NCBI GenBank assembly: GCA_002399975.1
Contig: DHER01000127.1
Span: 1 to 31,923, forward strand
Direction: 5' to 3'
DNA length: 31,923 nucleotides
Source of the DNA: Firmicutes bacterium UBA4845
GTDB taxonomy: Bacteria > Bacillota > Clostridia > Tissierellales > Sedimentibacteraceae
Shown here: piece after piece, positions 16,223 through 24,359 of the stretch
How the letters are laid out: each line of letters starts with the position of its first letter
Numbering within the stretch: position 1 is the stretch's first letter
Notes under the pieces: generated by a model
The model's input: only the letters and a program-made list of their open reading frames with translations
Databases searched by the model: none
What the model was told of the DNA's origin: nothing
Position numbers and translations under genes: made by a program

Positions 16223-17785
16223 ATGAGCGAAAATCAGACCAAAATATTGCCTTTATCCGGAAAGCCTATTATAAGAGCTTTCCCAGAGTTTGCATTTGTA
16301 GATATGATATCAAATAATGAACACCGAGCAGGAGCGTTGATTTTTCGAGGAGAAGTATCTGATAAATTTGACGATAGCTGGATGGTTGACAGCGGAAAAT
16401 CTCAAATAAGTCTTTCCGACAGTGATATCAGGATTGAAGAACCCTTTTATGCGCCTAAACACATTAAAAGAGTTTATAGAGAGGCGAGAGAAGGAGATTG
16501 CCTGATTCTTCGAATAGACTATCAGCAGGATACTAACAAATGGGATTCTGCTGGTATCTTTTTTGACGAATTAAAAGATGAGTATGGAGATTTCACCGAA
16601 CATATTGCCGCGTTTACGAATTTTTGCGGAGGCATGCTTATGGCGAGAGCCGAAGACAGTACAAAAACCGTGACGTTTTCTTCAGATGGAGAACAATTTC
16701 CTATTTGGTTGAAGTTGGAAGTCAATAAAAGTGTGGCAGTTTTATCATTAGCCAAGTCAGAGGGAAAATGGATGGAACTTGTTAAACGCGATATGACGCT
16801 TAGGCAAGGTCAATCCGGATATGTAATCGGTTTGTACTTTTCCATGGCAGAGCGTCAGTATTATAAATGGATGTTCAACAATTTCCTTAACTATCGCCTG
16901 GATATAGCTGATAAGTCAGTTTTAAAGTATACGGGAATAATGAGAGACAGCAAACATTATTCCATAAATCCGCTTTTGCGATTTTCAGACGAATATTATT
17001 CCATAATGACGGAATTTGGAGGCGACCTTATAAAATTCATTGAGGCCAATATAAATAAGAATAGGTATGTGGAGTTTTGGTTGAATGAAAGATATATTCC
17101 AGGGCTTGAGGCGTATAATAGTATAGACCATTACCATGAAGGACTGGTTTATGGATATGACCGCAGTAAAGAGATATTGTATATGATCTTTTTTGTGGGA
17201 GGAAAGCCTAAACGCATAGAGGTTGAGGAAAGCATTTTTTTAGAGGCTTTTTGTCATTCGGAAAAGGGCAGAGCAGATCGTATTTTCTTAATTGAATTCT
17301 ATCCGTCCAATAAACCATATGAATTGGATGTTCAAAGGATTATTGAACAGTTGGAAGTATACTTGACGGGAGAAAATCCCACGAAGGAATATATGAGATT
17401 TATAGGCAAAGAAGGCGGAGTTTTTGGAATAGCCTGTTACGATGAAATAGCGAACAATTCGGAAGTCTTTGACACGCTTTTATATGATATTAGGGTTTCA
17501 TACATTATTCGAGAGCATAAACTATGCATGCTTGAGAGGGTAAAATATTTGATGGAAATGGGATACTTGGAGAAAGAAAACGGTGAAGAACTGGTGGAGC
17601 AACTAAAAACCATTTCTGATAAAGCGAAGGTGCTTACAAATTTGGTTATAAAGAGTGGATTTCAAACCGATGAGGATCTTAGCGATCGAATAAAGAATCT
17701 GCTTGATGGGTTGAAAAGCGAGGAATCAGTATGCTACTCGAAACTGATTGCTTGTCTGCGTAATTGCCTGGAAAAACGAAGTTAG
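16223..17785 (+). CDS. Two-domain protein: beta-sandwich plus BtrH-like module
   Basis: 520 aa from the ATG at 16223, chosen because gggagg lies 8 bases upstream; ATG 16184 in frame would add 13 residues. Residues 30-225 are rich in beta strands with SWMVDSG, LILRIDYQQDTNKWDSAGIF, MLMARAED and LEVNKSVAVLSL segments, like DUF1349/concanavalin-type sandwiches. Residues about 275-345 carry VEFWLNERYIPGLEAYNS, then DHYHEGLVYGYDRSKEILYM, the late part of the BtrH-like pattern (Tyr/Pro strand, then His and GYD). No N-terminal NC nucleophile motif is visible, so this copy is probably non-catalytic or binds carrier or product. The C-terminus is helical. Last gene of the operon; it ends just before the terminator hairpin. 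Confidence 0.6.
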   Translation: MSENQTKILPLSGKPIIRAFPEFAFVDMISNNEHRAGALIFRGEVSDKFDDSWMVDSGKSQISLSDSDIRIEEPFYAPKHIKRVYREAREGDCLILRIDYQQDTNKWDSAGIFFDELKDEYGDFTEHIAAFTNFCGGMLMARAEDSTKTVTFSSDGEQFPIWLKLEVNKSVAVLSLAKSEGKWMELVKRDMTLRQGQSGYVIGLYFSMAERQYYKWMFNNFLNYRLDIADKSVLKYTGIMRDSKHYSINPLLRFSDEYYSIMTEFGGDLIKFIEANINKNRYVEFWLNERYIPGLEAYNSIDHYHEGLVYGYDRSKEILYMIFFVGGKPKRIEVEESIFLEAFCHSEKGRADRIFLIEFYPSNKPYELDVQRIIEQLEVYLTGENPTKEYMRFIGKEGGVFGIACYDEIANNSEVFDTLLYDIRVSYIIREHKLCMLERVKYLMEMGYLEKENGEELVEQLKTISDKAKVLTNLVIKSGFQTDEDLSDRIKNLLDGLKSEESVCYSKLIACLRNCLEKRS

Positions 17786-17820
17786 ATTCACAAAGACTTA
17801 CTGCCTGCAAATGTCAATAT

Positions 17821-17861
17821 AAAAATGTAGGTTTTCTACTAAATAATTTTGTAGGAAAACC
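17821..17861 (+). terminator. Operon terminator hairpin, interrupted by IS66
   Basis: Joining the two sides of the IS66 element (17861 to 20628) restores a long hairpin: aaaaatgtaggttttctac (17821-17839), an 11-nt AT-rich loop, then gtaggaaaacc (17851-17861) and tacattttt (20628-20636), about 19 bp of stem with one bulged G and A/T-rich flanks on both sides. That is a good bidirectional rho-independent terminator placed about 35 bp after the last gene. The right arm is now separated by 2.7 kb, so the left arm can pair only over about 10 bp and without the T-tract. Confidence 0.7.
17854..17861 (+). repeat. IS66 target-site duplication, left copy
   Basis: ggaaaacc directly before the element is repeated as ggaaaacc at 20620-20627 directly after it. 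Eight bases is the normal IS66 duplication length, so the element inserted here by transposition as a unit. Confidence 0.85.
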
Positions 17862-17957
17862 GGAAGCGTAAAATCATACGCCTAGAAATACTATGTAAAA
17901 TGTGTCAAACTTGAAAAAAAGTAAAAAACTCGAAAAACTTTTTATCAAGGAGGCAAA

Positions 17958-18326
17958 ATGATGGATAAATCCACATATGAAGTAAGACTTACCCAGTGGG
18001 CAAAAATTGTTCAAGCCAGTAATGAAAGACCTTCCACTCAGCTTTTAAAAGACTGGTTATTCGATAACAACATTTCAAAAGACCAGTTTTATTATTGGCA
18101 ACGTAAGGTGCGTTCAGAAGCTTATCAGAGGCTTTCACCAGCAATCACTAATCAGGAAACTACTGCAATCACTTTTGCCGAAGTATCATTACCCACTGCA
18201 AAGATGTCGACTAAACCCACACATGCAACAGCTGTTATCAGCTTTGGTAAGACAAGGATAGAACTTTCGGAAGATATATCGGAAGTATTCCTTCATCGTA
18301 TCTTAAAGGAGGTACTTAATGCTTGA
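17958..18326 (+). CDS. tnpA: IS66 TnpA (Orf1)
   Basis: 122 aa. N-terminal helix-turn-helix-like region (YEVRLTQWAKIVQASNERPS, then LKDWLFDNNISKDQFYYWQRK), the hallmark of IS66 Orf1, followed by a beta-rich tail ending ISFGKTRIELSEDISEVFL. The exact role in transposition is unknown; it is thought to help the transposase. Start ATG follows aaggagg. Overlaps tnpB by 8 bp. Confidence 0.9.
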   Translation: MMDKSTYEVRLTQWAKIVQASNERPSTQLLKDWLFDNNISKDQFYYWQRKVRSEAYQRLSPAITNQETTAITFAEVSLPTAKMSTKPTHATAVISFGKTRIELSEDISEVFLHRILKEVLNA

Positions 18327-18675
18327 TGATGCTGCCGGGATTCGGCGTGTAGTATTGGCCTGTGGCGCTGTCGATCTCAGAAAAGGAATCGACGGTCTCG
18401 CCATGATTATCGGAGATAAATATAACCAGAACCCGTTTGAAAAAGGAACCTTGTTTCTCTTCTGCGGAAGAAAGTCAGATCGTATAAAGGGGCTTCTATG
18501 GATGGGAAACGGATTCCTGCTCCTATATAAAAGGTTTGAGAATGGGGCCCTTTCCTGGCCTCGCACCATTCATGAGGCTGCAGAGCTTACTGAGGATCAG
18601 TTCAATTATCTGATGCTCGGTCTGAATCCTCTGGATCCCAAAATAAAGGAGGTTACACCTAGGAAAGTCTGCTGA
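18319..18675 (+). CDS. tnpB: IS66 TnpB (Orf2)
   Basis: 118 aa IS66 Orf2 protein with the diagnostic ACGAVDLRKGIDGLA, then FLFCGRKSDRIKGLLWMGNGF, LLYKRFENG and LSWPR segments. Overlaps tnpA by 8 bp with aaggagg just upstream, so translation is coupled. Accessory to the TnpC transposase. Confidence 0.93.
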   Translation: MLDDAAGIRRVVLACGAVDLRKGIDGLAMIIGDKYNQNPFEKGTLFLFCGRKSDRIKGLLWMGNGFLLLYKRFENGALSWPRTIHEAAELTEDQFNYLMLGLNPLDPKIKEVTPRKVC

Positions 18676-18945
18676 TTTTGTGCAAAACAGAGAATTTTTT
18701 TAACGGTTTTCCGGCCTCCTAAGGTTCGACTCCAACCCTGTTTTATATCCATATATATAGCGATTACAGTCGCTAATAATGATTTAAAAAACATATTTCT
18801 GAACCTTGAAAACTCTATATTTCCTTATGCTTATGGACCTTATACATCCTCGCATCAATAGGCAGAATGACGAATGACGGCTGCACATAAATTCGCTATT
18901 TCAGCCATCTTCTGCTATAATAGATGAAGATGGAGGAACGAATAA
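18676..18945 (+). other. Long tnpB-tnpC spacer with RBS hairpin
   Basis: 270 bp without a gene between tnpB and tnpC, longer than I would expect. Just before tnpC, ccatcttc (18905-18912) pairs with gaagatgg (18926-18933), and the right arm runs into the ggagg ribosome site (18932-18936). A TATAAT lies in the loop (18916-18921) without a good -35. The hairpin could limit tnpC translation on read-through transcripts while allowing it from a local promoter. The rest shows nothing recognisable. Confidence 0.4.
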
Positions 18946-20571
18946 ATGGCAAACAAGCATACCCTTGAGGAACTGAATAACTGCAGCAAGGAAGAACTGA
19001 TTACTCTTGTATTGATGATGCAGGGTCAGCTCGACGCTTTAAACTCAAACATCGAAAAGCTTATCGAACAGGTGCGCATCGCCAACAGCTACAGATTCGG
19101 AAGGCACACTGAGACCTTAAGCTCCATAGAAGGTCAGTACTCATTCTTTGATGAGGCTGAAATAGCCTGTGACGAATCAGCCCTGGAACCGAATTCTGAA
19201 GATGTCATTCCTTCAAGGAGAAGCAAAAAGAAAAAGGGTCAGCGTAATCTTGATCTTAAGGACTTTCAGGAGGAGATTATTCCTCCCTACAGCGTAACAA
19301 AGGAACAGCTTGATGTCTTTTATGGTGAAGGCAACTGGAGACGCATGCCAGATGAAAGCTATAAGAGACTTCGCCATGAGCCTGAATCATGGACAGTTGA
19401 GGTACATACTGTCGAGGTATATGTAGGTACCGATGGTGATCACCAAGATGAGTTTATTCGAGGCGATAGACCGAAAGACCTTTTGAAAAACAGTATAGTC
19501 ACACCGTCACTGCTGGCATCCATTCTGAATGTAAAGTATGTCAACTCCTCAGCCCTTCACCGAATAGAGCAGGAGTTTGAACGTAATGGTGTGAACATAT
19601 CCAGACAGACCATGTCTAACTGGATAGTAAAGAGTTCCAATAAGTATTTCACTCCTTTTGTGGAGCGCATGAAGCAGGAATTATTAAAGCTTCATGTAAC
19701 CCAGTCAGATGAGACACCGACTCAGGTAATAAAGGACAGCGACCATCCTAACAGCCGGTGCTACATGTGGGTTCACCGCTCCGGAGAGCTTTACAGGGAC
19801 AAGCCCATCGTGATATATGAGTATCAGAAAGGGCGAGCCCACCAGATACCTCTGGAGTTCTACAAGGATTACAAAGGAGTCCTTGTAACAGACAGCCTTC
19901 AGCAGTATCATTTGGTAGATAAAAAGCTACCAAATGTAACAAATGCAAACTGCTGGGCACATGCGAGGCGGGATTTTGCGGATGCGTTAAAGGCTGCGGA
20001 TAAAGACAATCCACAGGTGCTAAAACAATCCGTTGCATATCAGGCCTTGCAAAGAATTGCTGAATTCTATAGTGCTGACACAGAGCTGAAAGGACTCTCA
20101 TCAGAGGAACGACTTCAAAAACGGCAGGAAGTAATCAGACCGTTGGTTGAGGAATTCTTTACGTGGGTAAAACAGCAGGTGGCTGATTGTGCTGTTCCAC
20201 CTCAAAGCAAGACCGGCAAGGGTTTACAGTACTGTCTTAATCAGGAAAAGTACTTAAAAGTATTTCTGACAGACGGTGATGTACCGATTGATAACTCGGC
20301 CTCAGAAAGAGCAATTCGCACCTTCTGTCTGGGCAAGAAAAATTGGATGTTTCACAATACAGCCAGAGGAGCCGGAGCCAGTGCAATGGTCTACAGTATA
20401 TCTGAGACGGCAAAGCTTAATAACCTGCGTCCTTATTACTACTTTAAATATATACTCACTGAGCTACCAAAGCTCTGTGATGAACAAGGAAATATAGACT
20501 CTGCAGAGCTAGACTACTTGATGCCATGGTCAGAGAGTCTTCCGGACGAATGCAGGAAACCACGCCACTGA
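18946..20571 (+). CDS. tnpC: IS66 TnpC transposase
   Basis: 541 aa DDE transposase. N-terminal leucine-rich coiled coil (about 5-50), a YRFGRHTETLS segment, and a catalytic core with HVTQSDETPTQV (first Asp), GVLVTDSLQQYHLV (second Asp) and DNSASERAIRTFCLGKKNW (the Glu-containing segment of IS66). HARRDFADALKA follows the second Asp. Full length and open, so presumably active. ggagg precedes the ATG. Confidence 0.95.
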   Translation: MANKHTLEELNNCSKEELITLVLMMQGQLDALNSNIEKLIEQVRIANSYRFGRHTETLSSIEGQYSFFDEAEIACDESALEPNSEDVIPSRRSKKKKGQRNLDLKDFQEEIIPPYSVTKEQLDVFYGEGNWRRMPDESYKRLRHEPESWTVEVHTVEVYVGTDGDHQDEFIRGDRPKDLLKNSIVTPSLLASILNVKYVNSSALHRIEQEFERNGVNISRQTMSNWIVKSSNKYFTPFVERMKQELLKLHVTQSDETPTQVIKDSDHPNSRCYMWVHRSGELYRDKPIVIYEYQKGRAHQIPLEFYKDYKGVLVTDSLQQYHLVDKKLPNVTNANCWAHARRDFADALKAADKDNPQVLKQSVAYQALQRIAEFYSADTELKGLSSEERLQKRQEVIRPLVEEFFTWVKQQVADCAVPPQSKTGKGLQYCLNQEKYLKVFLTDGDVPIDNSASERAIRTFCLGKKNWMFHNTARGAGASAMVYSISETAKLNNLRPYYYFKYILTELPKLCDEQGNIDSAELDYLMPWSESLPDECRKPRH

Positions 20572-20619
20572 AAAAAGGTGGCGTTAAATTTATCGTCAGG
20601 CGTATGATTTGACGATTAC

Positions 20620-20627
20620 GGAAAACC
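20620..20627 (+). repeat. IS66 target-site duplication, right copy
   Basis: ggaaaacc, identical to 17854-17861. Immediately downstream, tacattttt completes the right arm of the interrupted terminator. Confidence 0.85.
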
Positions 20628-20656
20628 TACATTTTTATTTAGTATTATTTTTGAAA

Positions 20657-20686
20657 ATGCCTGTTGCATATATAGTGGAGATAACC
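20657..20686 (+). pseudogene. Winged-helix regulator remnant, part before ISL3
   Basis: ten codons, MPVAYIVEIT, are in frame with the sequence that resumes on the other side of the ISL3 element at 22623. The 5' half of the gene is missing: only about 20 bp separate it from the biosynthetic operon's terminator. This places a junction between the operon and an older resident gene here. Confidence 0.5.
20679..20686 (+). repeat. ISL3 target-site duplication, left copy
   Basis: agataacc before the element is repeated exactly at 22615-22622 after it. Eight bases matches the ISL3 family. Confidence 0.88.
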
Positions 20687-22614
20687 GTAAGCGTCAAAGG
20701 GGTTCTTTCCAAAGTTATTGAATTTTGTATTTTTTTTAGATGGTAGACTATGTCTCTCTACCATCTTTTCTTAACTTAACTTTACTTTTAATTGTTCAAG
20801 TTGTAAAACTTTGCTTCTTAATAATACGAAATTATTTCGCCCAGCCCATACATAATTCTTTTTATTGTTTTTATTTTATTTACACTTCCTTCTGCGAGGC
20901 CATTATTGTATTTATAATTTATAGCATTAATAATAGAATCATAATCAGATTGCATTCCTCTTATAAAACTATTTACTTCATTAATCTTTAATTTTTTAGC
21001 TTTATTAATCCAATTTGTGTTCATTACTTGTCTTATCAGATAATATTTTTCTAAAGTCCGCTATGATTTCAAGTAAATCTGATAAAACAGGGTGTTTTTT
21101 AAACACTTCATTTAGTTGGTCATCAGTAATTTTTCTGGCTTTTTCCTTTGGATTATATAACAGCCCGTTAACCCATCTTCTGTCAATTAATTCAGATGGC
21201 TCTTTATTAGCAATGAGATCTTTTGTTATACGTTTCTCTTTAGCTACAAACCCCCTTAAGGCTGCTACACTACCTGTATATCCTTCATTTCTTAATTCTT
21301 CTACAATTTTATTATATGTTACACCTTTTGCTCTAAGAGTTAAAATTTCATCTCTATAAGGCGACAATAAGCCGTTTCTACTAACGCCATACTGTCCATG
21401 TACAGGATTAAAATCTGAAGATAAATATTTCCTTATGCTCGAGCTATGGTACCCTGTAATTTTTGAAATATCAGTAATGCTTAATCCTTGTTCATGCAAT
21501 AATTTGGATTTTTCAACCTTGATCTTGATTTTTTCTATAGCATCTATATGTTCTTGTTCCCTTTTAGATATATGTTCTTTAGGTATTTTGTTATCTTCCA
21601 TATTTGCATATCTTGCTGCTGTAGTTTTGCTTATTTGTAAATTTTCCGCTATCTCGCTATAGCTTTTCCTGGCATTTCTAAGTCTTTTCGCCTCGATTAT
21701 TTTTTCTCTTGTCGTTAGTTGGATTAGATATAAATATCTTAATTTTGCATCTTCAGAGGTAAGGGGGATTTCTATTCGACCTCTAACTAACCTTTGTAAA
21801 GCCTTTGAAATTGCTTTAACTAGATTTTTAACAATATGAAATCTATCATTATTTTGTATTGCATTAGGGTGTGCTTCAGTTATAGCAGCTTTATAAGTAG
21901 TAGAGCCATCTCTTATAACTATTTCAATATTAGGATATTGTTGTAACCATTTGGAGACGGCTTTCATATCTCTAGAGTCTATTAAATCAATAATACAATT
22001 AGTTTCAGCATTTACCATTAAGGTTCCATATGATTTCCTCTTTTTTATTGCAAAATCATCAATACAAATATATTTTATTTTCTCTTTATCTATTTTTATT
22101 GTTTTTTTTTAGATAATTACATATAGAACTTTTTTTAACCTTTGCTGTAGTCTCAGAAAGATATCTTGCAGCTGATAATGAACTTTGGTTTAAAGAAACT
22201 CTTACAATTTCATCAATTAAACGTCTTGTTTTCTTAGCCTTTGGATCAATAAAGCTAAACTCTTCAGAAAAAGTGTATTTATCACATTCTTTATTAATAC
22301 AGAAAAAATTCCTGTTTTTTATTATAATAATTACCTTTTTCCCTTGTATTGGCAAGTCTTGAAAACTCTTTTGATATCTTGAGTGAACTTTGTTACTTTT
22401 AACACTGCATTTAGGACATTTATTTGTTATTAAATTAGATACAACAGTTATGTAAAGAGTGTCTTTTATTAATTCGTGAGATACATAATCTAATGATTTA
22501 TCTAACATTTTTATAATACTATCCATAGGCTCCTCCAGAGTAATTGTTATGCCTATTATAACATATATTTGTATGAAATCCAATAACTTTGGAAAGAACC
22601 CCTTTGACGCTTAC
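20687..22614 (-). mobile_element. ISL3-family insertion sequence with decayed transposase
   Basis: 1928 bp bounded by 34-bp perfect inverted repeats (gtaagcgtcaaagggg, then ttctttccaaagttattg, at 20687-20720 and inverted at 22581-22614) and an 8-bp direct target duplication, agataacc. The single transposase gene lies on the minus strand and carries frameshifts. It interrupts a regulator pseudogene. The perfect ends with a broken gene suggest recent loss, sequencing slips in homopolymers, or mobilisation by a related transposase in trans. Confidence 0.88.
20771..22526 (-). pseudogene. tnp: ISL3-family transposase, frameshifted
   Basis: The start is taken as ATG 22524-22526 with ggaggagcct before it. 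The N-terminal part has the ISL3 zinc finger (CPKC at the start, CINKECDKYTF later) and a DNA-binding segment ending at a stop near 22086. At a run of nine A (22102-22110, minus strand) removing one base restores KIKYICIDDFAIKKRKSYGT, the first DDE aspartate region. The main body then runs to 21005. A second shift near 21010-21030 leads to NWINKAKKLKINEVNSFI and NGLAEGSVNKIKTIKRIMYG, and a third near 20840 to NNFVLLRSKVLQLEQLK, ending at 20771-20773. Length if repaired is close to a normal ISL3 transposase. No single natural -1 slip would repair it. Confidence 0.85.
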
Positions 22615-22622
22615 AGATAACC
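22615..22622 (+). repeat. ISL3 target-site duplication, right copy
   Basis: agataacc, identical to 20679-20686. Confidence 0.88.
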
Positions 22623-23330
22623 AGTGTTGGCATGCGAAACCCAATGGTAAATAACAGAATTTCATTTGTTGACTTTCCGAGGAATGTTTTTTTGCCTTTT
22701 CTTGGAGTTGTTTTGTAGGATGTATATAGGAAGCAAAGCGTCAAAGTAGACAAAATGATGCCGTCAACACAAATGGTATTCTTAGAACTTTTGTATCAAG
22801 CTAATGATGAGGGATTCTTGAAGAGTGAAGTTGCAACAAGATTGAATCTCACAAAAACTTCAATTACCAGAGCATCTGCCCAGCTGGAAAGCATGGGACT
22901 TATACTGCAAAGAAAATCTGGAAAAGAAATCACGATTGTAAGAAACTATTCTAGAAAAGAATATTATGATAAAGCAAGAAAATACTAGATTAATCCGATT
23001 CAAAAGGTAATGGAAGTGGAGTGGGAGGATAGGCTTTTGGAAGCATACAAAGCAGGGGAGAGTGCTCTCAGTCTAGATTCCAGTCTGAATCCGCCAAGGA
23101 TAGAAGAGTTTGCAATATATAAAGGGTCAGAACTAGTAGATCTACTTGTTAAAGTAGATATTCGTTTTTCGGCTCAAGAGAAGTGTGTAAAGTTACAGTT
23201 GTGGAAATATGATCCAACCTATTTTGCATGGAGTGGTAAGGTGGATCCTGTGTCATTTGCATGTTCTTTAAAAGATGCGAAGGATGAAAGAATAGAAATG
23301 TGCATAGATGAATTGTTGGGGGATTTGTAA
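22623..23330 (+). pseudogene. MarR-type winged-helix regulator, decayed
   Basis: Continues the frame of 20657-20686 across the ISL3 insertion. It reads NNRISFVDFPRNVFLPFLGV, an amber codon at 22716-22718, then MMPSTQMVFLELLYQANDEG with a winged-helix (EVATRLNLTKTSITRASAQL) and GKEI wing, a second amber codon at 22986-22988, then INPIQKVMEVEW, SLNPPRIEEFAIYKGSEL and LQLWKYDP to a TAA at 23328. This is the layout of clostridial MarR-family regulators whose C-terminus carries a LELWKYDP-type domain. Lesions: 5' deletion, ISL3 insertion and two nonsense codons, but no frameshift, so the gene decayed by point mutation. Confidence 0.7.
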
Positions 23331-24024
23331 TGGTATCGGGAAGCTACGGATGGAGCGATCTAACCGACAAGGAACGAACCGTTGAAAATATCGTGGGAGA
23401 AATACGAATGGCATTAAAAGAAGCCAATATAGAAGGTCCTTATATTTTAATGCCACATTCCATATCCGGGATTTATATCCTATATTATGCCAATCAATAT
23501 CCATCTGAAGTGAAGGCAATTATCGGAATCGATCCAACATTACCACAGATATTAGAATACTTTGGAGAAACGACTCCCACGATGTCCGAATATTTGCGTT
23601 ATGTAGCGCCAACTGGAATTGGAAGACTAATAGCTTACTTGACTCCAGAAAATTACCTTCCTATAGCTAAAGAAGGTACTTATACAGAAGAAAATTTAAA
23701 AACGACATTAGCTATCTCTGCCTGGAATAGCTTCAATAAAATTGTAGTGAATGAAACGAACGAAATCAAGCATAATATTGATCTTACAATAGATATGACA
23801 ATCCCTTCGAATTTGCCAGTTTTATCTTTACAACAAATGAAGAAACGATTACAGAGGATGGTAAGAACAAGTCGACATTTTATGAAACGCAATTGAGTCA
23901 TTCTCCATCAAGTAAAATTGTCCCATTAGAAGGACATTATTATCTTCATTGGACTCGTTATAAGGAAATGAGTAAAGAAGTGAATGAATTTCTTGAATTT
24001 GTAGTTGATAAAAGTATGATTTGA
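23330..24024 (+). pseudogene. Alpha/beta hydrolase, truncated and frameshifted
   Basis: The frame starts inside the fold: SGSYGWSDLTDKERTVENIV, then YILMPHSISGIYILYYANQY with the nucleophile elbow (HSISG) and IIGIDPTLP. The N-terminal part with the oxyanion HG segment and any membrane anchor is absent; the ATG overlaps the stop of the regulator remnant (TAATG), suggesting a deletion joined the two. Near 23825 one base is missing (the frame then reads FTTNEETITEDGKNKSTFYE), leading to IVPLEGHYYLHWTRY with the expected catalytic His and a TGA at 24022-24024. Not expected to be functional. Confidence 0.75.
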
Positions 24025-24039
24025 TAATTGGGCAAATTG

Positions 24040-24076
24040 ACCGCTGATTATGGAGAAAATGTTCCAGATTAGCGGT
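24040..24076 (+). terminator. Hairpin terminator after hydrolase remnant
   Basis: accgctgat (24040-24048) pairs with attagcggt (24068-24076) with one G-U pair, followed by tttata. A fair rho-independent terminator about 16 bp after the hydrolase stop. Confidence 0.55.
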
Positions 24077-24091
24077 TTTATAGTTTAGAAA

Positions 24092-24150
24092 TTGACATAT
24101 ATTGTTATTCTCAATATAATCTTATTAACAATGTTGTTGATATTGTTATT
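24092..24150 (+). promoter_or_regulatory. Consensus promoter with operator-like repeats
   Basis: TTGACA (24092-24097), 17 bp, TATAAT (24115-24120): a perfect sigma-70 consensus. Around it, atattgttatt occurs twice in direct orientation (24099-24109 inside the spacer and 24140-24150), atattg/caatat forms an inverted repeat in the spacer (24099-24117), and taacaat/attgtta forms another (24126-24132 and 24142-24148). A strong promoter covered by symmetric sites usually means tight repression by a local regulator. The gene it now drives is a remnant. Confidence 0.6.
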
Positions 24151-24169
24151 TATGCGAGGAGTGGACAAC

Positions 24170-24359
24170 ATGAGCGATGTTAACGACCGGAAATTTGAAT
24201 GATGGCGAAGTTTTTATGATTAAGGATCTGTACAAGGGTTATATGTGGAACAGAATACAAATAAAAGACAGACTTCTGTTGGGTACGCTGTTTCTGATAC
24301 AAGCAAATTTGGATGTTCAAAATATAGCTTTAGAAAAGCTTTGCTATAAATTTGGTTAA
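24170..24359 (+). pseudogene. DUF1413-type protein remnant
   Basis: After a good ribosome site (gcgaggag) the ATG at 24170 gives only nine codons after the Met before a stop, but a +1 frame gives DGEVFMIKDLYKGYMWNRIQ, then DRLLLGTLFL, the core of DUF1413 proteins (small, about 70-90 aa, function unknown). The usual C-terminal GKT segment is replaced by IALEKLCYKFG and a stop at 24357-24359. Frameshifted near the start and altered at the end. Confidence 0.55.

Larger units (their letters stand above)
17862..20619 (+). mobile_element. IS66-family insertion sequence, complete
   Basis: 2758 bp with 21-bp imperfect terminal inverted repeats (left ggaagcgta then aaatcatacgcc; right, on the minus strand, gtaatcgtc then aaatcatacgcc; 18 of 21 match), an 8-bp target duplication, and the three IS66 genes tnpA, tnpB and tnpC in order. 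All three frames are open, so it may be mobile. It sits inside the terminator hairpin of the biosynthetic operon, in the same orientation as the operon. Confidence 0.9.

Noticed and set aside
17819..20638. Outermost ataaaaatgtaggttttc inverted repeat as the IS66 ends
   Set aside because: Flanks at those positions give no direct duplication. Ends at 17862 and 20619 give IS66-like repeats plus an exact ggaaaacc duplication, and the outer repeat is explained as the arms of the interrupted terminator.
20687..20700. ISL3 terminal gtaagcgtc as an IS66-type end, implying a composite element
   Set aside because: The resemblance to IS66-type termini is short. The 34-bp repeats and the agataacc duplication bound the ISL3 element on their own.
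22086..22110. Programmed -1 frameshift in the ISL3 transposase at the A9 run
   Set aside because: A -1 slip leads straight to a TAA after two codons. Only a net loss of one base restores the reading frame, and two more shifts are needed downstream.
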